Shown: piece after piece, positions 1-7,268 of the stretch | Numbering within the stretch: position 1 is the stretch's first letter | Layout of the letters: each line of letters starts with the position of its first letter | IMG/VR virus record: IMGVR_UViG_3300027816_000214 | Coordinates: 1 to 38,476 of that record | Strand: one strand, 5' to 3' | Length of the DNA stretch: 38,476 nt | From: a virus | The notes under the pieces: generated by a model | The model's input: only the letters and a program-made list of their open reading frames with translations | What the model was told of the DNA's origin: nothing | The model's database searches: none | Position numbers and translations under genes: made by a program

Positions 1-5
1 ATGAA

Positions 6-206
6 ATGAGTGAATTGATTACTGTTTGGGTCCTAAGCGTTCAACTTTGGACTGATCAACCAAATAAAATTAATTTTGTATATAATAAAGAATATCCAAC
101 TTATGAAGAATGCATATTAGCAAGAGAAGAATGGACAAAACAAAAAGACCATACAGTATTATGCCTATTAAAAACAACACCAATTAAAAATGAAATATCT
201 AAGTGA
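6..206 (+). CDS. Small hypothetical protein
   Basis: This 66-residue protein is not recognised. It starts with a hydrophobic stretch (ITVWVLSVQLW) and is then polar and charged, with a YPTYEEC segment and a second cysteine near residue 53. The ATG at 6 overlaps a TGA at 7-9 that could end an upstream gene outside the window, an ATGA coupling seen repeatedly in this genome. The end overlaps the next gene by 17 bases, so it probably belongs to one polycistronic unit running to 1618. The N-terminal segment could be a weak membrane anchor, but this is not certain. Confidence 0.55.
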   Translation: MSELITVWVLSVQLWTDQPNKINFVYNKEYPTYEECILAREEWTKQKDHTVLCLLKTTPIKNEISK

Positions 207-471
207 CATTCCAATCTTAAAGGATCATTATGGTCAAGAATTTACTTGGAATCAGCATCCAACTGACCCTATGATTTTCGTGATTTATCATTGGGGTAAA
301 CCAGTAATGAGTTTCTTCTTAGGAGAAGCGATAGAATCCGCAGGATATAAACATGTAATGCAACATATTGATGACTGTAATAGAACCCCTTGGTTACATC
401 GTTGGCATAAAGAAAGAAAAGATTTTGAATACAAGGATGTTGTTGATATACTTACGAAAGACTATGAGTAA
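190..471 (+). CDS. Hypothetical phage protein
   Basis: A 93-residue soluble protein rich in His, Trp and Tyr (IYHWGKP, TPWLHRWHKER), with no family I can name. It begins inside the previous gene (17-base overlap) without a clear Shine-Dalgarno sequence, which suggests translational coupling. It ends in TAATG, sharing one base with the start of the exonuclease gene. This tight packing supports it being a real gene of the same operon as the exonuclease and DnaE-like protein. Function unknown. Confidence 0.6.
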   Translation: MKYLSDIPILKDHYGQEFTWNQHPTDPMIFVIYHWGKPVMSFFLGEAIESAGYKHVMQHIDDCNRTPWLHRWHKERKDFEYKDVVDILTKDYE

Positions 472-1037
472 TGGCTAACCATATTATGATTGATATTGAA
501 AGCCTTGACACAAGTCCTTATTGTGTTATACTTACTATTGGTGCAGTAAGATTTGATCCACGGGGTGATGGTATTGTAGAAAAATTAGAATTACGACCAA
601 CTTTAGAAGATCAAACTGAAATATACAATCGTGTAATTAATGACGATACTATCAGGTGGTGGGGTACACAAAATCCTGCAGCATTAGAAGAAGCAATGGG
701 TGATTATGGAAGAGAATCTCTTAAAGATTGTATGGAAAAACTGTACAAGTTTTGTTGGAATCGGCAAGCAGTTTGGAGTCATGGTGCTCCATTTGATGTT
801 GTAGTAATGGAAACTGCTATGCGACAGACGTTAACAGATAGGCCCAATCCTATTCCATGGCCTTTTTACACAGTCAGAGATACTAGAACATTGTTTGAGG
901 TAGCAGGTGTTAGTTTAAAAGATAAAAAGTATGCAACTAAAACTACACACAAGGCAGTAGAAGATGCTGAGCATCAGGCATTGGTTGTACAAGACGCATA
1001 TAAAAAGTTAATGGGTAAGGGTTTTGCTTTAAAATGA
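471..1037 (+). CDS. DnaQ-fold 3'-5' exonuclease (DexA/Rv2179c-like)
   Basis: The protein has the DEDDh exonuclease motifs: Asp8-Ile-Glu10 at the N terminus (MIDIESLDT), Asp109 in SHGAPFDVVVME, and His160 with Asp165 in THKAVEDAEHQA. These would bind two metal ions and remove nucleotides from 3' ends. Overall spacing and the 188-residue length fit the phage exonuclease group related to T4 DexA and the Rv2179c-like 3'-5' exoribonucleases. The start ATG overlaps the previous stop by one base, and the TGA overlaps the next ATG (ATGA). The next gene resembles DNA polymerase III alpha, so this protein could act as a proofreading (epsilon-like) partner; that pairing is inference. It could equally be a general DNA or RNA degrading enzyme. 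Confidence 0.85.
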   Translation: MANHIMIDIESLDTSPYCVILTIGAVRFDPRGDGIVEKLELRPTLEDQTEIYNRVINDDTIRWWGTQNPAALEEAMGDYGRESLKDCMEKLYKFCWNRQAVWSHGAPFDVVVMETAMRQTLTDRPNPIPWPFYTVRDTRTLFEVAGVSLKDKKYATKTTHKAVEDAEHQALVVQDAYKKLMGKGFALK

Positions 1038-1618
1038 CATTTAAATCAGATATTGACATTGACTTTGGTAATCGTGAGTTGATATTAGAACACATCAAAC
1101 ATATTTCTGCAGCCATGCGCAATGTAACTCCCATGCGTAAACACAATACTGGTGTGTATGTGACAGAAGTGCCATATGATGCATTAAATGATATGGCAAA
1201 CATAGATTATACTGAAGCAGAAGATCGTGGTTATGTAAAATTAGATTTTCTAAACGTACATGTATATCAGGATATTAAATCTGAACAAGAATTAATTGAA
1301 TTGATGAAAGGGCCTAACTGGAATCTATTAAACGAAAAGGAGTTTGTTGAACAATTAGTTCATTTGGGTAATCACTTTAATAACTTACAGAGAATGCCAG
1401 AACCAGTTGACAGTATACCTAGACTTGCTATGTTCCTAGCCTGTATACGCCCTGCTAAAAAACATTTGATAGGTAAACTTTGGAACGAAGTTGCACAGAC
1501 AGTATGGGATAAAACGGATGATGGATATAGTTTTAAGAAAAGTCACAGTGTCGCATATGCACATTTAGTAGTTGTGCATATGAACTATCTTGAAAAATTA
1601 GGGCATACGTTGAACTAA
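1034..1618 (+). CDS. Miniature DnaE-like (DNA polymerase III alpha) protein
   Basis: This 194-residue protein follows the order of conserved blocks of bacterial DnaE. DIDIDF (residues 6-11) matches the first catalytic pair (E. coli Asp401/Asp403 block PDFDVDF). KHNTGVYVT (36-44) matches the KHAGGVVI block. RGYVKLDFLNV (65-75) matches the GLVKFDFLGL block, with Asp71 in the place of the third catalytic Asp. LACIRP (135-140) resembles VALFRPG, and FKKSHSVAYA (168-177) matches FNKSHSAAYA. The PHP domain, most of the fingers, and the C-terminal OB and tau-binding parts are absent. It is coupled by ATGA to the exonuclease gene. It could be an active minimal polymerase, a nucleotide-binding accessory, or a remnant with another role. 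Its 3' end overlaps a convergent gene by 21 bases. Confidence 0.75.
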   Translation: MTFKSDIDIDFGNRELILEHIKHISAAMRNVTPMRKHNTGVYVTEVPYDALNDMANIDYTEAEDRGYVKLDFLNVHVYQDIKSEQELIELMKGPNWNLLNEKEFVEQLVHLGNHFNNLQRMPEPVDSIPRLAMFLACIRPAKKHLIGKLWNEVAQTVWDKTDDGYSFKKSHSVAYAHLVVVHMNYLEKLGHTLN

Positions 1619-1975
1619 CGTAATACTCCTGCGTTTAGTCTTTTTCTTATGTAGATCACTCATACTACATACAGGACCATGTATAATCTCTAAACTTTTA
1701 TTATTAAAAGTCCTTAAATAAATTTTAAATGGAGTCCATTCTTCTCTTAGGAACATATTGATAGGGATAAGTCTGTTGCTTTCCCACCACCATATTTCCC
1801 CAAGTTCAAGAAATCGTTCTCTAAATTCATTTTGTACTATTGATCCATAATCATATATGGTAGTTACAATATCGTCACGATTTTGAATGATTCCTACATA
1901 GTCTTGGCCTGAATAGGAACAGACAGTAATGAATGGATGATTTTCAGATAATTTTTTAAAAAATTCGTTGTGCAT
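1598..1975 (-). CDS. Hypothetical protein, minus-strand orphan
   Basis: A 125-residue protein with no family I recognise. It has a Trp-rich segment (LGEIWWWESNRLIP) and a basic C terminus (HKKKTKRRS). It is believed real because a late octamer GATAAATA (1995-2002, minus strand) and a purine-rich stretch (AGAAGAAA) precede the ATG at 1975, and because it fills the space between two plus-strand units. It converges on the DnaE-like gene with a 21-base overlap. As the first late-promoter gene in the window it is expected to be expressed late. Function unknown. Confidence 0.6.
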   Translation of the reverse strand: MHNEFFKKLSENHPFITVCSYSGQDYVGIIQNRDDIVTTIYDYGSIVQNEFRERFLELGEIWWWESNRLIPINMFLREEWTPFKIYLRTFNNKSLEIIHGPVCSMSDLHKKKTKRRSITLVQRMP

Positions 1976-1994
1976 TTTCTTCTAATTCTTGGAA

Positions 1995-2002
1995 TATTTA
2001 TC
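1995..2002 (-). promoter_or_regulatory. T4-type late promoter octamer GATAAATA
   Basis: Read on the minus strand, the octamer GATAAATA lies 19 bases before the ATG at 1975. T4-like phages use TATAAATA (NATAAATA in marine relatives) with the phage sigma factor gp55. The first two bases also close the 3' arm of the hairpin at 2001-2017. Confidence 0.6.
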
Positions 2003-2017
2003 GGATATTTTATCCGA
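2001..2017 (-). other. Hairpin fused to a late promoter
   Basis: TCGGATA and TATCCGA form a perfect 7-bp stem with a 3-base loop. On the minus strand the 3' arm runs into the late octamer GATAAATA, sharing GA. No U-run follows on either strand, so it is a weak candidate as a terminator. Confidence 0.5.
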
Positions 2018-2050
2018 AATAATTATTAACCGCATAGCATATTTATATTG

Positions 2051-2058
2051 AATAAATA
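2051..2058 (+). promoter_or_regulatory. Late promoter octamer AATAAATA
   Basis: AATAAATA lies 17 bases before the GTG start at 2076. It matches seven of eight positions of TATAAATA and fits late expression of the structural gene that follows. AT-rich background makes single matches weaker evidence than the shared position before structural genes. Confidence 0.5.
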
Positions 2059-2075
2059 AACAAAAGGACTACAAA

Positions 2076-2822
2076 GTGTACTCAACAAGCGTTTATAATT
2101 ATACACCAAAATATCAAGTTGTTCTATTTGACGGGGATTCACCTAGGAGATATCAGATCGTGTACGCAAAAAATTTGACCCTAAACAAAGGGGTAGACAA
2201 TAGAATTCAATTTCAGTTTCTTAATCAGGAGCAAAAACCGATTGATTTAACGGGGAAAGATATAACTTTTCGTTTTATAAATTCAGATGGAACAGGGGTA
2301 GATATTCAAAAGACGGTTAATCCAACACTACCTTTAAAGGGTTTAGCTAATCTAACAATAACTCAAGCAGAATTAATGGAAATTGACGCACAGATCGGTA
2401 GTTTTAGCCTAGATATAGTTGAAGGTAATTTAGTATTACCTATATTCACTAATAGCGAAGCAGACGCTAGGGGAGTGTGTCAAGTAATGGATAGTATACT
2501 TCCCAAACATGTACCTAGTACACAAGTAACTATACCTTCTCATGGTAACGTATCCAATACAGGCAATACGTATTACAGTAGCGTATTGGGGTTAAGTGGG
2601 GCAAGTAAGTTAACGATACAAACGGCATTGAGTAACTATTCAGGTAACATTAACGTTCTTGGATCAACAGACGTAGATGCAAACTGGTACACTATTGAAA
2701 CTTTGGGTACTTTCACAGAAGAATCCGCAACACTCGGTACTACCATAACTGGATTTCATCCTTATATACAATTGCAATTCACCTCAACAGGTGGAAATGT
2801 CTCAAATATTTTGGCTAGATAA
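2076..2822 (+). CDS. Virion structural protein with BppU-like N-terminal domain
   Basis: The start is GTG, with AAGGA at 2064-2068 seven bases upstream. Residues about 30-135 read like the N-terminal domain of baseplate upper proteins (BppU family): NLTLNKGVDNRIQFQFLNQEQ is followed by PIDLTGKDITFRFI and a strand-rich stretch ending in GSFSLDIVEG. The C-terminal part (about 150-248) is Ser, Thr and Gly rich, with WYTIETLGTF and FHPYIQLQF, typical of small beta-sandwich tail domains. It is therefore likely a baseplate, tail-tip or fibre-associated protein in the virion. A late octamer precedes it. The family call is by pattern only; exact location in the particle is not known. Confidence 0.6.
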   Translation: MYSTSVYNYTPKYQVVLFDGDSPRRYQIVYAKNLTLNKGVDNRIQFQFLNQEQKPIDLTGKDITFRFINSDGTGVDIQKTVNPTLPLKGLANLTITQAELMEIDAQIGSFSLDIVEGNLVLPIFTNSEADARGVCQVMDSILPKHVPSTQVTIPSHGNVSNTGNTYYSSVLGLSGASKLTIQTALSNYSGNINVLGSTDVDANWYTIETLGTFTEESATLGTTITGFHPYIQLQFTSTGGNVSNILAR

Positions 2823-2834
2823 TATACCAATCTA

Positions 2835-2864
2835 TTGTATTTTTGATACATAATGTACTATAAT
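2835..2864 (+). promoter_or_regulatory. Possible sigma70-type early promoter for primase
   Basis: TTGTAT (2835-2840) and TATAAT (2859-2864) are separated by 18 bases. The -10 element lies inside the first codons of the longest primase reading frame, and the predicted start site is 2871, the A of an in-frame ATG. The same combination (TTGTAA, TATAAT) occurs at 30882-30910. Confidence 0.4.
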
Positions 2865-3836
2865 GATAGTATGTTTGATATCCTAACAATTCTTCCGAAC
2901 AAAAAGAAATTAACCCAAAGTGGTTGGTACAGTTTCAATGCTATATGTTGCGATAAGCGAGGCCATAAACCAGATAAACGTCATCGAGGCGGAATAAAAT
3001 TTGACGGGACAAACTGGACTTATAATTGTTTCAACTGTTCGTTTAGTTGTCACTATGAATTAGGTCGTAGCATATCAAAACGCACACGTGATTTGTTAAA
3101 ATGGTGTGGAGTTGATGAAACACAAATTCAACGATGGAACATTGAAAGTCTACAAAACAAAGACCTACTAGACTTCACTAAGAAATTCAAAAAAGAAAAA
3201 CCATTAGAGTTCAAGCCTAAAAAATTACCAGATTGTGAATTGCTTGATGAGTCTAATCCTTTACACAAAAAACATATTGATTATCTTATCAGTAGAAAAA
3301 TAAATTACTATGAATATGAATTTTATGTGACTCCACATGACGAAGGTAGAAATTCTAACAGAGTAATTATTCCTTATTATTACAACGGGGAAATAGTAGG
3401 TCATACAAGCAGATTTTTAGATGACAGAATACCTAAATATATCAATGATCAACAACCAGGATATGTATTTGGATACGACTATCAGGGTAAAGATTGGCAA
3501 ATTGCACTATTAATGGAAGGTATTTTTGATGCTCTTAGCATTGATGGATTAGCATTAACACATAATACCATTAATGACGATCAAGTTAAGTTAATTAAAC
3601 AACTTAACAAAGAAATTATTTTCGTTCCAGATAGGGACAAGACTGGCTTAGATTCTTGTGAAAGAGCATTGGAAGTAGGGTTTAAAGTTAGCATTCCAAA
3701 TTGGGACACAGGCATCAAAGATGTTAATGATGCAGTGATAAAATACGGAAAGCTACCTACATTATTAAGTATAATACAAAGTGCAACAACAAGTAAAATA
3801 AAAATAGAAATGATGAGGAAACGAATTGGTAACTGA
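2853..3836 (+). CDS. DnaG-type DNA primase (T4 gp61-like)
   Basis: The protein makes RNA primers for lagging-strand synthesis with the adjacent helicase. An N-terminal zinc-binding region has Cys32-Cys33 and the pair C59-F-N-C62 around a basic GHKPDKRHRGG segment. A TOPRIM core follows: MEGIFDALSI (221-230, Glu222), FVPDRDKTG (257-265, Asp260 and Asp262) and IKDVNDA (288-294). The 327-residue length is close to that of T4 gp61. Its 3' end overlaps the helicase gene by 11 bases, so the two are probably co-translated. No Shine-Dalgarno is seen before ATG 2853. An in-frame ATG at 2871 coincides with the start site predicted from a TATAAT element, so the true protein may begin at MFDILTIL. Confidence 0.88.
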   Translation: MYYNDSMFDILTILPNKKKLTQSGWYSFNAICCDKRGHKPDKRHRGGIKFDGTNWTYNCFNCSFSCHYELGRSISKRTRDLLKWCGVDETQIQRWNIESLQNKDLLDFTKKFKKEKPLEFKPKKLPDCELLDESNPLHKKHIDYLISRKINYYEYEFYVTPHDEGRNSNRVIIPYYYNGEIVGHTSRFLDDRIPKYINDQQPGYVFGYDYQGKDWQIALLMEGIFDALSIDGLALTHNTINDDQVKLIKQLNKEIIFVPDRDKTGLDSCERALEVGFKVSIPNWDTGIKDVNDAVIKYGKLPTLLSIIQSATTSKIKIEMMRKRIGN

Positions 3837-5250
3837 TTATAACATAGATGTGCAGAAACTTTTCTTGCGTATGATGATCACGAATGGTGAATTATACACT
3901 AGAGTTTCAAATATAATGAATGCTGAGAATTTTGATAAATCATTGAGACCAATTGCAAAATTTTTTCAACTACATTCAGAAAAGTATAACATACTGCCTG
4001 AACAGGATCAGGTATCAGCCACATGTGGAATAGAAATTGAACCGATACCAGAATTATCACAAGGTCACTTTGAATGGTTCTTAGACGAGTTTGAAAAATT
4101 CACACGCAGACAAGAACTAGAAAGAGCTATCCTAAAAGCAGCAGACTTATTAGAAAAAGGCAATTACGACCCAGTTGAAAAATTAGTCAAAGACGCAGTT
4201 CAAATCAGTATAACAAAGGATATGGGAACTGATTACTTTGCTGACCCACGTGCTAGATTGATGGCATTAAAAAGTAACAACGGACAAATAAGCACAGGTT
4301 GGCCTACAGTTGACAGTAAACTATATGGTGGCTTCAACAGAGGTGAACTACAAATTTTTGCAGGTGGCTCAGGATCAGGTAAGAGTTTGTTTATGCAGAA
4401 TCTTGCAGTCAACTGGAGTCAAGCAGGATTAACTGGTATCTATGTATCGTTAGAACTTAGCGAAGGACTATGTTCTATGCGTATAGATAGCATGATGACA
4501 GAAACTAGCAGCCGTGATATTTTTAAAAGCATTGATGACATTGAAATGAAGGTCAGAATGTTGGCAAAGAAAGCAGGTAAATTACAAATCAAGTATTTGC
4601 CGGCACAGAGTACAGTAAATGACTTACGGGCATATTGTAAAGAGTATGAGATTAAGACTGGTGCAAAGGTAGATTTTCTTTGTATTGATTATCTTGATCT
4701 CCTTATGCCAGTCAGCGCAAAGGTCAGCCCCTCAGACTTGTTCATTAAGGACAAGTATGTTTCGGAAGAATTGCGTAACTTGTCTAAAGAATTGAACGTG
4801 CTGCTAGTTACAGCTAGTCAATTAAATCGTAGTGCAGTTGAGGAGATTGAGTTTGATCACAGTCATATTTCAGGTGGTATCAGTAAGATTAATACAGCAG
4901 ATAATGTGTTCGGTATCTTCACAAGTCGCAGTATGCGTGAGCGTGGGCAATATCAGATTCAGCTTATGAAAACACGTAGTAGTTCAGGAGTAGGTCAAAA
5001 GATTGAACTGGAGTTTAATGTAGAAACTCTTAGGATTACAGATCCAGGTGAAGATGGGCAATCTGCAAGCACAAAATACAATAATCCACAGCCAAGTCCT
5101 AATGATATAATATCAAGATTAAAGCCCTCAAGTAATGTGTCCCCTACACATAACAGTGAATTACAGGATGTTGTTCAGGATGTTCCTAAAATCAATGCAG
5201 ATGTACAAGGTGCAAGATTAAAAGCTATGCTTAACAGCCTGAAAAAGTGA
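3826..5250 (+). CDS. Replicative DnaB-family helicase (T4 gp41-like)
   Basis: A hexameric 5'-3' helicase that would unwind the fork and activate the primase. An N-terminal helical domain (about 1-130) is followed by a RecA-type motor: Walker A GGSGSGKS (180-187), Walker B FLCIDYLDLL (284-293), the sensor glutamine in TASQLNR (329-335), and a basic MKTRSSSG segment (381-388) at the usual position of the arginine finger. Residues beyond about 405 form a polar, Pro- and Ser-rich tail. The start is taken as TTG 3826, with GAGGA at 3814-3818; the next Met codons fall inside a helix that aligns with the start of gp41. The stop TGA overlaps a late octamer at 5249. Confidence 0.9.
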   Translation: MVTDYNIDVQKLFLRMMITNGELYTRVSNIMNAENFDKSLRPIAKFFQLHSEKYNILPEQDQVSATCGIEIEPIPELSQGHFEWFLDEFEKFTRRQELERAILKAADLLEKGNYDPVEKLVKDAVQISITKDMGTDYFADPRARLMALKSNNGQISTGWPTVDSKLYGGFNRGELQIFAGGSGSGKSLFMQNLAVNWSQAGLTGIYVSLELSEGLCSMRIDSMMTETSSRDIFKSIDDIEMKVRMLAKKAGKLQIKYLPAQSTVNDLRAYCKEYEIKTGAKVDFLCIDYLDLLMPVSAKVSPSDLFIKDKYVSEELRNLSKELNVLLVTASQLNRSAVEEIEFDHSHISGGISKINTADNVFGIFTSRSMRERGQYQIQLMKTRSSSGVGQKIELEFNVETLRITDPGEDGQSASTKYNNPQPSPNDIISRLKPSSNVSPTHNSELQDVVQDVPKINADVQGARLKAMLNSLKK

Positions 5251-5256
5251 TAAATA
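5249..5256 (+). promoter_or_regulatory. Late promoter octamer GATAAATA
   Basis: GATAAATA overlaps the helicase stop codon and lies 19 bases before the ATG at 5276, the same distance as at gp13 (32844). It is part of a 12-base palindrome TAAATATATTTA (5251-5262). It would switch transcription from replication genes to the late unit downstream. Confidence 0.6.
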
Positions 5257-5275
5257 TATTTAGGAACCTATCATT

Positions 5276-5509
5276 ATGGAACGCAAAACCCGTAGTTTAT
5301 TAGAAGAATTAGAAGCACTAGGCAATAATCGTGACACTAAGCACATTATTGAAAGCCGTGCCCATAATATTATCACAAGTGCTATTAATTTAGTAGAATT
5401 GATAAACAAGCACTATGATTCTGACAAAGCAGCCATCTTAGAGAAAAAGCTGTTAAGTGCAATTAAGAGCAAAGATTCTGAACGTTTTACAAAAAGCATA
5501 AGAAAATGA
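5276..5509 (+). CDS. Small conserved phage protein
   Basis: A 77-residue protein predicted to be almost wholly alpha-helical, with charged heptad-like stretches (TRSLLEELEAL, AAILEKKLLSAIKSKD) and a central RAHNIITSAINLVELI helix. It has the character of small helical proteins that recur in marine T4-like genomes, but I cannot give a function. AGGAA precedes the ATG, and the stop overlaps the next start by four bases (ATGA), linking it to the gene at 5506. A late octamer at 5249 suggests late expression. Confidence 0.65.
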   Translation: MERKTRSLLEELEALGNNRDTKHIIESRAHNIITSAINLVELINKHYDSDKAAILEKKLLSAIKSKDSERFTKSIRK

Positions 5510-6264
5510 AACTTCAAGATGTCGATAATACCGTGAATGAAGCAGTACTGGATCTTGTCAAGGGAGAGGTACAGCCTGTAACCTCTAACATGGGTAGTCA
5601 AAGTAATAGAAGATACTCCCAAAACGTACTAGCTAAAACAAACTTTCGAAATATCTTTGTCCGTAAAATGATCGGAGTTTTACAAGGACTTTGGCCAGAA
5701 GTTGTACAGCGACAAAATGAATTACAACGGGATGCAGAATACGTTCAGGCGCAAATGCAAGCTAAAAACAAAAACTTTCAGTTTGGAGCGAACCCGGCTG
5801 CAAGAGAAGCTGATCGTGTTGCGGCCCAAACACCCCAGCCCGGTACTATACAAACTGAATCATTATATTTTGATAAGATGTTAGCAGAGATATTGTCCGA
5901 AGCTCCTGCCCCGCCGCAGCAGCCCCCGCAGGTTAAGAAACTTACGATGTCGGACTACATGGTTAAGGTGATTCAGCAATATATGCAAGGGGTAGATATT
6001 TCAAGTAGTATGAAGCAAATAACTGATCTTGCAAAAAATGTAGAATTAACGTATCAGCAAAATGCCGGTGTTCCAGCACTCAGAAAATTGGGCGATCTTT
6101 TATATGATTTGGCTGCTGCCCAAAAAGCAAAAACCCAACCCCCAGCAAGTGAGCCTGAGCCAATTAGCGATGAAGTGAATAACATAATTGCTAAGTTTCA
6201 GCAATTGGACCAAGAAGAAAAGAAAGAATTACTTGCTTATCTTCAAAAACTTGCACCAAAATAA
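5506..6264 (+). CDS. Hypothetical protein, possibly virion or assembly related
   Basis: A 252-residue protein without a recognised family. An N-terminal part has KTNFRNIFVRKMIGVLQGLWPEV followed by a Gln-rich helix (about 65-90). A Pro-rich linker around 135-145 (PAPPQQPPQ) and another near 210 separate helical blocks, and the C terminus is a charged helix (QLDQEEKKELLAYLQKL). This helical, linker-rich design and late transcription with neighbouring structural genes suggest a scaffold or assembly protein, but that is inference. It is coupled by ATGA to the gene before it. Confidence 0.55.
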   Translation: MKLQDVDNTVNEAVLDLVKGEVQPVTSNMGSQSNRRYSQNVLAKTNFRNIFVRKMIGVLQGLWPEVVQRQNELQRDAEYVQAQMQAKNKNFQFGANPAAREADRVAAQTPQPGTIQTESLYFDKMLAEILSEAPAPPQQPPQVKKLTMSDYMVKVIQQYMQGVDISSSMKQITDLAKNVELTYQQNAGVPALRKLGDLLYDLAAAQKAKTQPPASEPEPISDEVNNIIAKFQQLDQEEKKELLAYLQKLAPK

Positions 6265-6293
6265 CTATAACAAGCCCATTTTTTTACTAAAGG

Positions 6294-6301
6294 ACTAAAT
6301 A
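6294..6301 (+). promoter_or_regulatory. Weak late promoter octamer ACTAAATA
   Basis: ACTAAATA matches the last six bases of the NATAAATA consensus and lies in the 80-base gap before the gene at 6345. The same variant occurs before the gp14-like gene (30839-30846, minus strand), which is some support. A small hairpin GAGC/GCTC (6308-6321) and AAGGA (6331-6335) follow in the leader. Confidence 0.35.
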
Positions 6302-6344
6302 AAAGTAGAGCCTTTGCGCTCACATTTTATAAGGAAAAGATATT

Positions 6345-6749
6345 ATGGCACAATTTACAAAAGTAAGCGGCGACTTTCAGCCAGTAATGAACTATGATGC
6401 ATCTGGTTATACAAAAGGTGCATTAAATGCAGTAACAAGTGGTGCTTCAGTACAACCACAAGGTCCTAAATTAGACTTCTTCACAATTGAAGGTGCTAAC
6501 ATTGATAACGCAAGTACAGAAAGCGGAAACATTGCTTTAATCGTTCAAGCTATTCAACAATTAGCAACTATTCATATGTATCAGTGGACTGATGCAGGAG
6601 CTAACGGTACACTAGCAGTTGCAGTTTATCCAACACAAGCTTTCTCAACAGACGGTTCAGTTGGTGCTAATTTAACAGCAGTGTGTCAAGCAGTTGTAAG
6701 TTCAGTTATCACAAGCAACTCAGCAACATTCACAAGTACACAGGCTTAA
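6345..6749 (+). CDS. Putative small virion protein
   Basis: A 134-residue protein rich in Ala, Thr, Ser and Gly and poor in charge, with alternating strands (NGTLAVAVYPTQAF) and a central helix (IALIVQAIQQLATIHMYQW). This composition is typical of abundant capsid or tail surface proteins. It has its own leader with AAGGA before the ATG, possibly its own late octamer, and a strong terminator directly after the stop. That makes it a self-contained, probably highly expressed unit, as expected for a decoration protein. No family is recognised. Confidence 0.6.
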   Translation: MAQFTKVSGDFQPVMNYDASGYTKGALNAVTSGASVQPQGPKLDFFTIEGANIDNASTESGNIALIVQAIQQLATIHMYQWTDAGANGTLAVAVYPTQAFSTDGSVGANLTAVCQAVVSSVITSNSATFTSTQA

Positions 6750-6769
6750 TAAGTCTTATACTAATAAAG

Positions 6770-6794
6770 ACCCGAGAATTTCTCGGGTTTTTTT
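6770..6794 (+). terminator. Rho-independent terminator
   Basis: ACCCGAGA and TCTCGGGT form a perfect 8-bp stem (6770-6777 with 6781-6788) with a 3-base loop, followed by seven T residues (6788-6794). It ends the unit at 6345-6749, and a late octamer starts six bases later at 6800. Confidence 0.92.
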
Positions 6795-6799
6795 ACCTC

Positions 6800-6807
6800 T
6801 ATAAATA
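6800..6807 (+). promoter_or_regulatory. Consensus late promoter TATAAATA
   Basis: A perfect T4 late octamer ends five bases before ATG 6813. If transcription starts six bases after the last A, as in T4, the mRNA would begin at the A of the start codon. Confidence 0.75.
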
Positions 6808-6812
6808 AGTGT

Positions 6813-7268
6813 ATGACAAAAATCAGATGTTTTACTTTGTTTGATATTACTAAAACAAATGTTACAAATAAAAAAAGCTTATTAAATGCGACTACAGTAG
6901 AGGCACTAGATTGGCAAAGTAAAAGAAACACTCAATGTAATTTAGATACTGTTATACAGGTAGTATCCTTAAGGGCGCAGCCTGAAAACATTACGGATCC
7001 AGTTAAATTAGTACTTGATCCTGAGAAACTTGAGAACTTTGGATTTTTGTATTCAACAGAAGAACCTAATTCTTGTTGGGCTTTTGAGTTTTCCGTAAAC
7101 TATAAAAGCGTATTTTCTGACGGACATGATGATTTGGGATCACTTTACACAGACTGCGATTTAGTTCCAATGATTAAAAATGACAGAAATTACATCCAGA
7201 TGCCCAGTTTTTTAGATACTAGCCCTGAGCTTAGAAACATTTATTTTGAGGTATTGTCCGATGACTGA
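6813..7268 (+). CDS. Hypothetical protein, probably translated from a leaderless late mRNA
   Basis: A 151-residue protein with mixed alpha/beta character and conserved-looking aromatic segments (FGFLYSTEEPNSCWAFEFSVNYKSVF). No family is recognised. There is no Shine-Dalgarno sequence in the 24 bases between the preceding terminator and the ATG. A perfect TATAAATA octamer ends five bases upstream instead, so the predicted transcript starts on the ATG. The stop overlaps the start of the next gene by eight bases, indicating coupling. Confidence 0.65.
   Translation: MTKIRCFTLFDITKTNVTNKKSLLNATTVEALDWQSKRNTQCNLDTVIQVVSLRAQPENITDPVKLVLDPEKLENFGFLYSTEEPNSCWAFEFSVNYKSVFSDGHDDLGSLYTDCDLVPMIKNDRNYIQMPSFLDTSPELRNIYFEVLSDD

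Noticed and set aside
1-9. ATG AAA TGA at the window edge as the end of an upstream gene
   Set aside because: Too little sequence to support a gene; mentioned only as a possible ATGA coupling with the first gene.
5702-5884. Short plus-strand frame within the 5506-6264 gene
   Set aside because: It is an out-of-frame shadow with no ribosome binding site, inside a well-supported gene.
7246-7260. TTG start for the gene at 7261
   Set aside because: ATG 7261 has GAGG at proper spacing and a short overlap with the preceding stop, so the longer TTG form is less likely.
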